Program-made: the position numbers and the translations under genes
Shown: in pieces, positions 18,112-27,445 of the stretch
Layout: every line of letters begins with the position of its first letter
Numbering within the stretch: position 1 is the stretch's first letter
Notes under the pieces: model-generated
Told to the model about the DNA's origin: nothing
Seen by the model: only the letters and a program-made list of their open reading frames with translations
Databases searched by the model: none
Origin: Deltaproteobacteria bacterium
GTDB taxonomy: Bacteria > UBA10199 > JADGCS01
DNA length: 64,000 nucleotides
NCBI GenBank assembly: GCA_024233595.1
Contig: JACKPK010000008.1
Span: forward strand, 19,935 to 83,934
Direction of reading: 5' to 3'

Positions 18112-19510
18112 ATGAATTGTTTAAAAAATTTACAACACGCTCAACAGAGAAAAAAGAAGATTTTAAACCGCTTAAAGAAGGTCATGTGGGCATGTACGCC
18201 TGTGGAGTGACCGTTTACGATTACTGTCATCTTGGTCACGCGTTCGCTCATCACATTCGATTTTCTTCACCGCGCTCAAGCATTTGCTGGCGCTGTGACT
18301 GTTCGTAATTTTACCGACATCGACGATAAAAATCATTCAACGCAGTAACGAACAAACATTGCACAGCAGGAACTGACCACAAAATTCATTGATGCCTTAA
18401 CGAGGACACACCGCTGCTTTTGGGCATGATCAAAACCCACGCACGAACTCCAGTTACGGATAATATCCAAGAGATCATCGCGGTGATCAAAGGCTTGGAA
18501 GAAAGGCTTGGCTTATCAGGTGGGCGGCGATGTTTTTTACAGCGTTCGTGATTTTGATGGCTATGGCAAACTTTCTGGCAAGACATTGAAGACCTTGAAA
18601 GTGGCGCGCGCGTTGGGGTCATGGAATCCAAACGCGATCCCTTGGATTTTGCTTTGTGGAAGGCGTCTAAGCCAGGTGAGCCCAAGTGGGAATCGCCTTG
18701 GGGAGAAGGGCGTCCGGGTTGGCACATTGAGTGTTCGGCCATGAGCATGCGCTACCTTGAGCAAACCTTTGATATTCATGGCGGTGGCCGCGACTTGATT
18801 TTTCCGCATCACGAAAAAACGAAATCGCACAATCTGAAGGCTGCACAGGCAAACCCTTTGCCAAATACTGGGTGCACAATGGCTTTGTGAACATCAACGC
18901 CGAAAAAATGAGCAAGTCTTTGGGGAACTTTTTAACGATTCGCGACATCCTTAAAGAGTACTTACGCGTTGAGGTGATTCGTCTTTTGTTTTGAGCGCGC
19001 ATTACCGTTCGCCTTTGATTACACTCGATCAAACATCTACGACGCGGCCCGGGCTTGGAGCGCTTTTTTATTTACAAAAGAACGTTTAGAAAACTTTTGT
19101 GGCAGCAAAAGAATCAGCTTCCACATTGATCAAAATTTTTCTGAAATCACAAATTACAAAGTGGAGTCTTTTGATGAAGCGCTTTGCGATGATTTTAATT
19201 CAGCCAAAGCGTGGTGGGCGCTGCTTTTTGAATGGGTGCGTATTTTGAATAAAGCGCTCGATGAAAAACAATTTGGCTTTGGCGGATGCCGAATCCTTTT
19301 TTGCACCACCAAAACAACAGTAAACAGTGCTGGGTATTTTTGAAGCCTGGCGCAAGATTACGGAGCTTTTTAAACAAAAAGTCACAGCTAAAGGTGGATT
19401 ATCAGAAGAGCAAATCGGCCCTGATCGAAGAGCGCGTTTCAAGCCAAGGCGAGCAAAACTTTGTACGTGCCGATGAAATTCGTGATGAGCTGGCGGCATT
19501 CAGCCGGTAA
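18112..19510 (+). CDS. cysS: cysteinyl-tRNA synthetase, multiply frameshifted in this sequence
   Basis: CysS charges tRNA-Cys. Its class I landmarks occur in order across several frames: MYACGVTVYDYCHLGHA with the zinc-ligand Cys and the HIGH-type motif at 18,190-18,245, RNFTDIDDK near 18,305, the GWHIECSAM segment at 18,718-18,745, DIHGGGRDLIFPHHE near 18,775-18,815 and the KMSKSLGN motif at 18,905-18,930. The C-terminal anticodon-binding part ends at the TAA at 19508. At least six one-base indels are needed to rejoin the frame. Since this gene is normally essential and no second copy is in view, sequence error is more likely than decay. Confidence 0.85.
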
Positions 19511-19518
19511 AGATCAGC

Positions 19519-19536
19519 CCGGTGGCAAACCACCGG
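19519..19536. terminator. GC-rich hairpin between convergent cysS and nth
   Basis: CCGGTGG, loop CAAA, CCACCGG: a perfect 7-bp stem between two converging genes. It has no T-run on either side, so it may be a weak bidirectional terminator or a structural element. Confidence 0.4.
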
Positions 19537-19549
19537 AGGTTGGGTAATG

Positions 19550-20105
19550 CTAGCCCTCAGAAAATTCCACAGCCAAGTTTTTGTGCGAATCAACACAAAT
19601 TTGGGTGAGACTGGCTTTGCAGTGATTTTGTCCAAACATGACCAAATAAAAAATTAATGGATTTCCAGCGTTTTGGCAAATGCCTTTAGCCAAGTTTCTG
19701 TGTCGTCTGGGTCTTGGTTTTAACAGCCAAGGCGATTGAGGATCCGGTGCACGTGCACATCCACACAAATTCCAGGCAGATCAAAAGCCCCCAGTTAAAA
19801 ACCAAGTTAGCGGTTTTACGGCCCACACCTGGCAGCAATGAGTTGCTCAAGGCTAGATTTCTGCCTTGTTCTTAAATAAAATCTCTGCCATGCTTTTCAT
19901 TTGCTTACCTTGGTTTTGTAAAAAGCCAGCAGGGTAAAGGGCCTTTTCTATTTTTTAGACAAAGGCGTTTTTTATGTGCTGCTATGTGGGATGATTTTAA
20001 AAACCTTTCGGTGGTTTCGGTGGTTTGATCGCGCGCAAGCTATTGATGATGGTAATAATTACCAGGCGTAAGCACGCTCCCTGAATTGACGAAAACCCAC
20101 GCGCA
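19550..20105 (-). CDS. nth: endonuclease III (HhH-GPD base-excision glycosylase), frameshifted
   Basis: Reading several minus frames gives the endonuclease III landmarks in order: a LRARDQTTETT-like segment (20,010-20,050), the helix-hairpin-helix LPGVGRKTANLV (near 19,820) with its catalytic Lys, the VDVHVHRILNRLG stretch with the catalytic Asp region (19,735-19,775), and an end containing MFGQNHC followed by HKNLAVEF. The Fe-S cluster cysteines are only partly visible because of indels. The enzyme removes oxidised pyrimidines from DNA. The 5' limit is uncertain because frame is lost where it meets the toxin gene. Confidence 0.65.
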
Positions 20106-20106
20106 G

Positions 20107-20619
20107 CTAATTCGGAAAACGTAAGTAGGGTAAAAGTTCTTGTGATTTTCTTAAGGCTCGAAAATAAAAAAGCGGCCAATTCGGATCTTTTAGCCCATGA
20201 TTTTGATCAAGGTACTTTAAAATGGAATCAATGTAACAGGAAAAGTCTTCAAGCTCTGTTTTTGGCTTTGTGTAAAAGGGCATGGTCAATTTGATCACAT
20301 GTGACCAAAGATGCGTAAACCAGCTAGATTTTGGAAGGATTGCAGTTTGTTTTCGGAATGACTTTAGCTTTGGCTAGTTTTGCAAAAATGTCGCGATACC
20401 CAGTTGGTTCCTCCTAAGTTTAAATTGGGTCGCCAAATGAGAACCAACCAACATGGCTTCAATGCAAATGTGTAATAAACGCTCTGCTGCGAGCAGCAAG
20501 CCTCTTCTGATTCCAAAAATTTTTTTCTGAGATAACTGGGCATATTGCTCAAGTTTTTTCAACTACCTCTTAATCCGCGCTAACTTAGATTGCAGGGTTT
20601 GTTTGTTAATAGGAGACAT
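20107..20619 (-). CDS. hepT: HepT-like HEPN toxin (DUF86), frameshifted
   Basis: The start MSPINKQTLQSKLARIKRYL, a long helix with AERLLHICIEA(ML), a YRDIFAKLAKAKVIP segment, then an AGLR(N)...H region and a closing SCYIDSILKYLDQ match the layout of HepT/DUF86 HEPN ribonucleases. Reading needs three to four one-base frame changes, and the RX4-6H active site appears as RIFGH in the given sequence, consistent with homopolymer errors. The ATG at 20619 lies two bases after the antitoxin stop, the usual MntA-HepT order. Known HepT toxins are neutralised by MntA-mediated AMPylation. Confidence 0.65.
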
Positions 20620-20621
20620 TC

Positions 20622-21030
20622 TTATTCTTTCCTCAGTTTAGAATCGTAATATTTTGCCGCAGGTAATTTGTATCAAGGTATTCTCTGGTGGTGAGGTAAC
20701 GAAACTCGACGTCATCTTCTTCGCTTTGCATGAATAAACAAACACGGTTGCTAATCACACATTCATTTTAAGTAAAGGACTGGCAAAAGGATCTAAATCG
20801 ACAAAATCAATTCTTGTTCTGGGAATAGATCATAAAATAAAAGATTCGTTGATTTGCAATTTTACAATCGGTTCCTTGCCACAAAAAGCCAAATCCATCA
20901 CTGTTTTTGTCACTTTTGATCTTTGCCAAAGAACCATGCAACATAAAAGACATAGCGAAGCTTTGCAAAGCATCCTTTAGGATTCAGTCTTTTTTAAAAA
21001 TTCAGATCGAGCGATTTTCACAAAGAAGCT
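20622..21030 (-). CDS. mntA: MntA-like nucleotidyltransferase antitoxin, frameshifted
   Basis: The minus strand encodes HGSLAK, then KSDKNSD and a Leu-Ala strand, which restores the GSx10DxD signature of minimal nucleotidyltransferases if one base is added. It continues with KIDFVDLD, a SPLLKMNVISN strand and EDDVEFRYLTTREYLDTN before the stop at 20622. This is the usual layout of MntA antitoxins, which AMPylate HepT. The exact start is not determinable; reading becomes unclear beyond about 21,030, near the end of fumC. Confidence 0.6.
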
Positions 21031-21054
21031 TCCAAAAAGCGAAACAACAGGCAA

Positions 21055-22454
21055 TCAAGAGCTTGTTATGCTTTTTAGCCTTGTCATTTTCTCCGGCAAT
21101 ATACCGCGGCGTCGAGTCTGGCACTGGAGCAAGCCCAACCAAAACAAGATTCTTTTGAGTGTCATGTGTCGCGTGCGTGATGAGCAATTTTAGCCGCGTT
21201 GTCGTAACCAACCTTTTGGCGCCAAAGCTGTCACCAGCATGAGTGAGTTGTTAAGGTGATCTTGCACGCGTTCTTTATTGACCTGAATGCCAACCACCAT
21301 TTTTGTGCGGAAGGCGCGGCAAAGCGTCTCCAAATGGTGGTGATGGAATGAAGCGTTGTGTAACATAACAGGTTTGAAAACATTGAGTTCAAAATTGCCC
21401 TGTGCCAGCAAAACCAATAGCGGCGTCGTTGCCCAAAACTGCACGCAAACTATGGTCATGGCTTCTCTGCACTGTGTGGGGTTCACTTTGCCTGGCATGA
21501 TCGAAGAGCCTGTCTGTTTTCGGGAAGAGACAATTCACCCAAGCCACAACGTGGACCAGAAGCCAGCCAGCGGATGTCGTTGGTTTTCGGCGAGCGCATT
21601 AAGCCAAAACGCGAAGCGAACTCACTAAAGGCCACGGCGATCGTGACAAGCCAAGGCGGCAGCAAATTTGTTTTCGGCACTGCTAAAAGGCAGACCGGTG
21701 ATGTTGGCAATTTGAGCCGCTGCTTTTTTGGCAAAATCAGGGTGCGAGTTTAAACCTGTGCCAACAGCGGTTCCGCCCAACGCCAAAGGATAAAGACCTC
21801 GGTGTTGTGTTCGATTTCCTTAAGAGCAAATTGCAATTGTGAAACCCAGCCAGAAAATTCTTGTCCCATGGTTAAAGGAACTGCGTCTTGCAAATGCGTG
21901 CGGCCGATTTTAACAATGTCGTTGAACTCGGCGCGTTTGGCATCCAAGGCTGTGATGAGTTCTTGCACTTGTGGGATGAGTTTAGACTTAACAGCTTCTA
22001 CTGTGGCAATGTGCATGGCTGTTGGGAAAGTGTCGTTAGAGCTTTGCGACATGTTCACGTGATCGTTTGGGTGAATTGGTTTTTTGCTGCCCAGCTCACC
22101 ACCAGCAATTTGAATGGCGCGGTTCGCAATGACTTCGTTGGAGTTCATGTTGGATTGCGTGCCACTGCCAGTTTGCCAAACACGCAAAGGGAACTCGGCG
22201 TCCCATTTGCCTTCAATGACTTCGTCTGCAGCTTTGGTGATTAAATCGCATTTTTCGTTATCGAGTTTTCCTAAATCTTTGTTTGTGAGAGCAGCTGCTT
22301 TTTTAAGAATGCCGAAGGCACGCACAGCTTCGCGTGGCATGATGTCTTTTCCGATATCAAAGTTTTCGAGGAACGCGTTTGAGCGCCCCAGTTGTTGTGC
22401 AGGAACGGCAATTTCGCCCATGCTGTCTTTTTTTTCGATTCTTGCTTCTGTCAT
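21055..22454 (-). CDS. fumC: class II fumarate hydratase, frameshifted in its second half
   Basis: FumC interconverts fumarate and malate. The first 225 residues are intact: KKDSMGEIAVPAQQLGRS, WQTGSGTQSNMNSNEVIANR, HPNDHVNMSQSSNDTFPTAM and KIGRTHLQDAVPLTMGQE. After about 21,790 the frame changes repeatedly, but the class signature MPGKVNPTQCEAM-like segment (near 21,490), NFELNVFKPVMLHN and NNSLMLVTALAP follow in order, ending in a PEKM-type tail. The breaks look like sequencing indels. AGGAG precedes the ATG at 22454; the CBS gene ends 3 bases before it. Confidence 0.85.
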
Positions 22455-22457
22455 GAT

Positions 22458-22905
22458 TTACTCCTGTTTTGATAAAAATACAACGGCCTGAGCAAGGTCT
22501 CTTAAAGATAAAATTCCGATGATGTTCTCGTCTTTTTTGGTTTTGACAATGGGAAGGTGTCGGATGTTGTGGTCAACCATCAGGCAAAGGCTTGCCATTG
22601 GCGGTGGCTGTGATGGTGATGAGGCCAACGCTCATGATCTCGCTGGACCTTTTTTCATCGAATTCAAAGCGCTCAAAAGCGTATTCTTTGACCACATCAC
22701 GCTCAGACACCAAGCCATAACGTTTGCCGTCTTGCACCAGTAAACAACCGATGTTTTGTCGGTTCATGATTTCGACAGCCTCTTGCACCGTGATGCTTCC
22801 AGAAACAGTCACGACATTTTGTGACGAACTTACTAATGGGGCTGTCCAGAAGTTTTGAAAAGATCGAGTCATTGCGGGTTTTTCTAACAAGCTGGGGTGA
22901 TTCAT
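22458..22905 (-). CDS. CBS-domain pair protein, one frameshift
   Basis: Two CBS motifs bind adenosine nucleotides. The first (VTVSGSITVQEAVEIMNRQ, NIGCLLVQDGKRYGLVSERD) is intact. The second (VDHNIRHLPIVKTKKDEN, IIGILSLRDLAQ) is read only after a one-base shift near 22,585. About 148 residues if repaired, the size of stand-alone CBS regulators. The start is either the ATG at 22905 or that at 22872. It is directly upstream of fumC (3-base gap), suggesting one transcript. Confidence 0.75.
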
Positions 22906-22911
22906 AAAATT

Positions 22912-22941
22912 GAAAAAAAGGCGCCATGTAATGGGCGCCTT
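22912..22941 (-). terminator. intrinsic terminator after dnaK
   Basis: Read on the minus strand, AAGGCGCC, an eight-base loop region and GGCGCC are followed by seven T. It ends the dnaK transcript and lies just upstream of the CBS gene. Confidence 0.88.
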
Positions 22942-22942
22942 C

Positions 22943-24889
22943 TTAGGTAAGAATAGGGGATTTAGTCTTAGACTCTTCGAACTCGCATCAACGATATCGC
23001 TCGTCTTTTGGTTTCGGCTGAGTCTTGCTGAGCTCCCGGCATCAGCGCCCGCATTTGCGTCGCCACCAGCAGCAGCTTGTTGTTCTTTTTGTAAAGAACT
23101 CCCGCCAATCTTAACGGCAGCTTGTTGAAGCCTTCATCGCCAGCTGCTTTTGATTTTATCAGCATCGGCTGATTCCAAAGCATCCTTAGCGGCCTTGATT
23201 TTGTTCGATGTTTTTCACATCGCCTTCAGGAAGCTTGGCTTTTGTTTTCGTCTGCTTTTTTCAACCCTCGTAAACCAAAGACTCCTGTTTTGTTTTTGGT
23301 TTCGATGGTTTCACGCTTTTTCTTATTCTCGGTCGTGCGATTCTTGGCATCGTTCACCATTTTGTCGATATCGTCTTTTAGAAAGATTTGATCCGCTGTG
23401 ATGGTGGATTTTTGTTTTGTTGGTGGTTTTGTCGATTGCAGTGATATTCACAATGCCGTTGGCATCAATGTCGAAAAGTCACTTCAACTTGCGGCACACC
23501 ACGTGGTGCAGGAGGAATGCCATCTAAATGAAAGCGTCCCAAGGAGCGGTTGTCTGTTGACATATCGCGCTCACCTTGCAGAACGTGAACTTCTACGGAA
23601 GTTTGATTGTCCGCCGCGGTTGAGAACACCTGCGATTTTTTAACTGGGATGGTTGTGTTGCGGTCGATGATTTTTGTGAACACACCACCTAAAGTTTCGA
23701 TTCCCAAAGAAAGCGGGGTCACATCCAAAAGCAACATGTCTTTGACATCGCCAGAAAGAACGCCACCCTGAACAGCTGCGCCAGAGGCAACAACTTCGTC
23801 GGGGTTCACGCCCATGTGCGGGTCTTTGCCAAAGAATTTTTTCACTTCTTCGCGAATCTTAGGCATACGAGTCTGACCACCAACCAAAATCACTTCGTTG
23901 ATGTCAGAAGCTTTTTTGCCAGCATCTTTTAGACACGCTTCGACTGGTTTGAACGAACGCGTGATGATGTCAGCACAAAGCGATTCCAATTTGGAACGCG
24001 ACATTTTGAGGTTTAAATGCTTTGGACCAGAGGCATCGGCTGTGAGGAAGGGCAGATTGATTTCTGTTTCCATAGCGGAAGAGAGTTCGATCTTGGCCTT
24101 TTCAGCGGCTTCTTTAAGACGTTGCAACACCATTTTGTCTTGGCTGACATCAACGCCTTGGTCTTTTTTGAATTCTTCGATGAGGTGACCAATGATGATC
24201 TGGTCGATGTTATCACCACCAAGGTGCGTGTCACCATTTGTGGCCACAACCTCAACAACGTTGTCGCCAACTTCAAGGATCGAGATATCAAATGTACCGC
24301 CACCAAAATCGTAAACCGCGATGAGCTCGTTGGTCTTTTTGTCTAGACCATAGGCCAAAGCAGCGGCTGTTGGTTCGTTGATGATACGTTTGACTTCGAG
24401 GCCAGCAATTTTACCAGCGTCTTTTGTTGCTTGGCGTTGGGCATCGTTAAAATAAGCCGGAACAGTGATCACGGCACCTGTGACTTTTTCGCCCAGGTAA
24501 TCTTCAGCGGCGCTCTTGAGCTTGATCAAAATCTTTGCCGAGATTTCTTCGGGAGACATGATTTTGCCGTCGATATCAACCGCGGCACCACCACTTTTGT
24601 GGGCAACCACTTTGTAAGGAACAAGGCTGATTTCTTCAGGCACTTCTTCTTTACGACGACCCATGAAGCGTTTGATCGAGTAAATTGTTTTTTCAGGGTT
24701 GGTGATGGCCTGACGCTTGGCAACCTGACCAACGAGCGTTTCGCCATCTTTGGAAAAAGCCACCACACTTGGGGTGGTGCGGTTTCCTTCTTGGTTAGCG
24801 ATCACCTTGGGCTCAGATCCTTCCATGATGGCCACCACAGAGTTGGTTGTTCCAAGGTCGATCCCAATGATCTTTTCTTTCTTCGACAT
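22943..24889 (-). CDS. dnaK: molecular chaperone DnaK (Hsp70), frameshifted in the C-terminal third
   Basis: Residues 1-470 are intact: GIDLGTTNSVVAIMEG, the YFNDAQRQATKDAGKIAGL phosphate region, YDFGGGTFDISILEVGD, the VILVGGQTRMPKI adenosine motif and the start of the substrate-binding domain. Beyond 23,465 the helical lid is spread over several frames and ends in an EFEE-type tail near 22,970. Its last in-frame stop is at 22943, adjoining the terminator. Five or more indels are required. The gene is single in this window and almost surely functional in the cell. It has its own promoter candidate and is not linked to grpE or dnaJ here. Confidence 0.92.
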
Positions 24890-24943
24890 TTTAAAACTCC
24901 TTATAATTCAAATACTTTGGCCTTTTTCGGCCCTATGGATTCA

Positions 24944-24971
24944 TAGATAAGAGGGGATTTTCGACTGTCAA
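24944..24971 (-). promoter_or_regulatory. promoter candidate for dnaK
   Basis: On the minus strand a perfect TTGACA (24966-24971) stands 16 bases before TATCTA (24944-24949), 55 bases upstream of the dnaK start. TTGACAGT is shared with the cbpA promoter candidate. No CIRCE inverted repeat is visible. AAGGAG precedes the ATG. Confidence 0.55.
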
Positions 24972-25051
24972 CCCCAGTAAATTCATAAATAAATTAATTG
25001 TGGTCTCTACACCCCAACTGTGTTAAATTGTTGATATTGGGTAAAGTTTTT

Positions 25052-25717
25052 ATGGTCGAACGTGTTCCAAAAACCGAATTAAACGCCAATACCTATCGTG
25101 TTGACGAATCCAAAGACGCCACTGACGATCAATCTGGCAATCAGCAGAGTCAGGATCAAGAGGGCGGCGAGGGCAAGAGCGATGCTTTTGAGCGTTTAAG
25201 CGAGAAAACAAATTGGCAGGTTCTTTTTAACAAGAAGGAACTTTGGCAACGCAACAAAGAGATCAGCTTGGAAGACGTCGACAAAATTAAGTTTTTGGCG
25301 GTGAATCTCAAGAGCAACCCGGCCTTGCTCACCATCCGTCTTTTTCTGGTGGAAGACCAAGTGATCAGCACCGCTTTTTTAGCTGTGCCCCGAACACTTG
25401 CCATGCAGATCAAGGCCCAGGGTGTTGGCTCGCACATTGACCCGCATCTTCTGAGTCAAGATGGCAAGATCCGTGTCACCCTGCCAGCAGATGACGACAT
25501 GATGGACGAAGAGATCACGCGCATCACCAACGATCCAAAGGAGAAATCGCTTTCGACAACCTTGCGCATGCTGGTCCCCCAAAAAAATTGGTGGCAGCGC
25601 TTGGGAATACAAGATCCTGTTTCGCACGAAATCAACAAAGAGATCTTGATCATCTACTTAACAGTATTGGGACTCGTGTTTGCATTGGGAGCCGTGGGGC
25701 TCTTTTTGCGATCTTGA
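25052..25717 (+). CDS. tail-anchored membrane protein of unknown function
   Basis: The 221-residue protein has a hydrophilic, Gln/Asp/Gly-rich N-terminus (SKDATDDQSGNQQSQDQ), a soluble mixed alpha/beta middle (about 50-190) and a single C-terminal membrane segment (ILIIYLTVLGLVFALGAVGL) ending six residues later. I recognise no family. The ATG at 25052 is chosen because the upstream extension (from 24998) is not conserved-looking. It is 25 bases before the PEGA kinase gene, so it may be part of the same signalling operon. Confidence 0.6.
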   Translation: MVERVPKTELNANTYRVDESKDATDDQSGNQQSQDQEGGEGKSDAFERLSEKTNWQVLFNKKELWQRNKEISLEDVDKIKFLAVNLKSNPALLTIRLFLVEDQVISTAFLAVPRTLAMQIKAQGVGSHIDPHLLSQDGKIRVTLPADDDMMDEEITRITNDPKEKSLSTTLRMLVPQKNWWQRLGIQDPVSHEINKEILIIYLTVLGLVFALGAVGLFLRS

Positions 25718-25742
25718 AACAAGACAAGGATTTTGAATCTGT

Positions 25743-27398
25743 ATGGGACGCTTTGAACCACGACCATTTGGAAAATACTTCCTCACCGAACGCATTGCGG
25801 TGGGCGGTATGGCAGAAATTTACAAAGCCAAAACCTTTGGGGTCGATGGTTTTGAAAAGCTGCTCGCGATTAAAAAAATCCTTTCGCATTATTCTTCCGA
25901 TAAAGAATTCATCACCATGCTCACCGACGAGGCCAAGCTCGTGGTGCATTTGTCGCACGCTAACATTGTTCAGGTTTACGATTTGGGGCGTGTGGGAGAC
26001 GACTATTTTATTTCGATGGAACTGGTAGACGGCGTCAACTTGCGTCAGCTTGGCGAAAAGGCCAAAGAACTTAACAAGCCAGTCCCCATGGATGTGGTGT
26101 TGTACATTGCCAGCGAGGTTTGCAAAGGGCTTGATTACGCCCACAATAAAAAAGGCGCGCGCGGCGAGCCTTTGCACATTGTGCATCGCGATGTTTCTCC
26201 GCAAAACATACTGGTGTCGTTCGAAGGCGGTGTGAAGCTGGCTGATTTTGGCATTGCCAAGGCCGCCATGAATCTCTCGCAAACCAACATTGGCATTCTC
26301 AAAGGCAAGGTCACTTACATGGCGCCAGAGCAAGCCTTTGGCAAGCCCATTGATCAACGCACAGATTTATTCTCGCTTGGCATTTGTCTTTATGAATTAG
26401 TCACCGGCAAACGTTTGTTTACTGGCGAAAGTCAGATGGAGATTTTAAAAACCATCCGCAACACCCACATCGATGAGGCGTTTTTAAAAAATGAAAATGC
26501 CATTCCTGATTTTTTTAAACCGGTGTTGGCAAAGACTTTGGCTTACAAACAAAAAAACCGATTTGAAAGCGCTTCTGATTTTCAAATTGAATTGACCAAA
26601 TTACTTTACCAAAACTTTTCTGATTTTACGCCGCGTAAATTATCCGAAACATTGCAAGAGTGGTTTGGTCGCAAAGAAATTGACGACGTGCCTGCTGACA
26701 TGAACGCCACGCTTGATGAACCGCGCGAAAGCATTTTGGTGAGTTCGTCTTTGTCGCCAAACTTAGCGTCGCAACCAGCTGTTGTTCGCGATCAAGACAA
26801 AGAAGAATGGCAAAAAGAAACTTTAAAAGCAGAAGACCACATCCGGCCACGGCAATTTCATCATGGAGATCAAGATGAAGACTCTGAGGTCACCGAAAAA
26901 AGTGAGGTCGATGAGTTAGATGAAGACGAAAAAACACCGCTGGCTGTGAGCGTGTCGGAATTGTTAGAGAAAAAATCGCTTTCCAACAGACGTAAAAATG
27001 CCATGCGCGCCTTTGTGGCCATCGCGTTTTTAACCCTTGTTTATTTGGGAGTGCAGTACATCTTGCCAACGCCATCATCCAAACGCGCACTCAAGAAAAA
27101 AGTCCCTGTTGTTCAGGAGCAACAAAGCAACAAAACAAACAGCAAACAAAACGCACAAGAATTTTTTGTACAAGTGTCTTCTATACCAGAAGGCGCGCGT
27201 ATTTTTTTGAACGGTGATGATCTTGGCTTGGTGACCCCAGCCACGCTCGAAGGCTTGCAGTCAAACCGCACCTTTGCGTTGGCTTTAAAGCTAGCGGATC
27301 ATCAAATTTGGAATGGTGTGATCACCAAGCAATTGGCAGGCACACAGATTATGGCTGAATTGAAAGCTCTAACAAATAGAGGTGACAATCAGGATTGA
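25743..27398 (+). CDS. transmembrane Ser/Thr protein kinase with C-terminal PEGA domain
   Basis: A Hanks-type kinase domain fills residues 10-290: Gly-rich loop IAVGGMAEIYKA, ATP lysine K44 (LLAIKKI), catalytic loop HRDVSPQN (D150), DFG at 168-170 and the APEQ motif at 194. An acidic linker (about 300-415) leads to one membrane helix (423-441), then a PEGA domain (about 474-551: SIPEGARIFLNGDDLG). The topology is a cytoplasmic kinase with a periplasmic sensor, common in Myxococcota-like bacteria. The FHA-sigma54 activator directly downstream is its likely partner, since FHA domains bind phosphothreonine. Confidence 0.92.
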   Translation: MGRFEPRPFGKYFLTERIAVGGMAEIYKAKTFGVDGFEKLLAIKKILSHYSSDKEFITMLTDEAKLVVHLSHANIVQVYDLGRVGDDYFISMELVDGVNLRQLGEKAKELNKPVPMDVVLYIASEVCKGLDYAHNKKGARGEPLHIVHRDVSPQNILVSFEGGVKLADFGIAKAAMNLSQTNIGILKGKVTYMAPEQAFGKPIDQRTDLFSLGICLYELVTGKRLFTGESQMEILKTIRNTHIDEAFLKNENAIPDFFKPVLAKTLAYKQKNRFESASDFQIELTKLLYQNFSDFTPRKLSETLQEWFGRKEIDDVPADMNATLDEPRESILVSSSLSPNLASQPAVVRDQDKEEWQKETLKAEDHIRPRQFHHGDQDEDSEVTEKSEVDELDEDEKTPLAVSVSELLEKKSLSNRRKNAMRAFVAIAFLTLVYLGVQYILPTPSSKRALKKKVPVVQEQQSNKTNSKQNAQEFFVQVSSIPEGARIFLNGDDLGLVTPATLEGLQSNRTFALALKLADHQIWNGVITKQLAGTQIMAELKALTNRGDNQD

Positions 27399-27445
27399 TT
27401 TTTGCGATAAGAGAAAGGCTTTGCGAGAAGCTTAAGGAGAAAACC

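Noticed and set aside
18112..19510. cysS as a true pseudogene
   Set aside because: All motifs are present in order and neighbours show the same kind of indels; no second copy is in view, so error is the better explanation.
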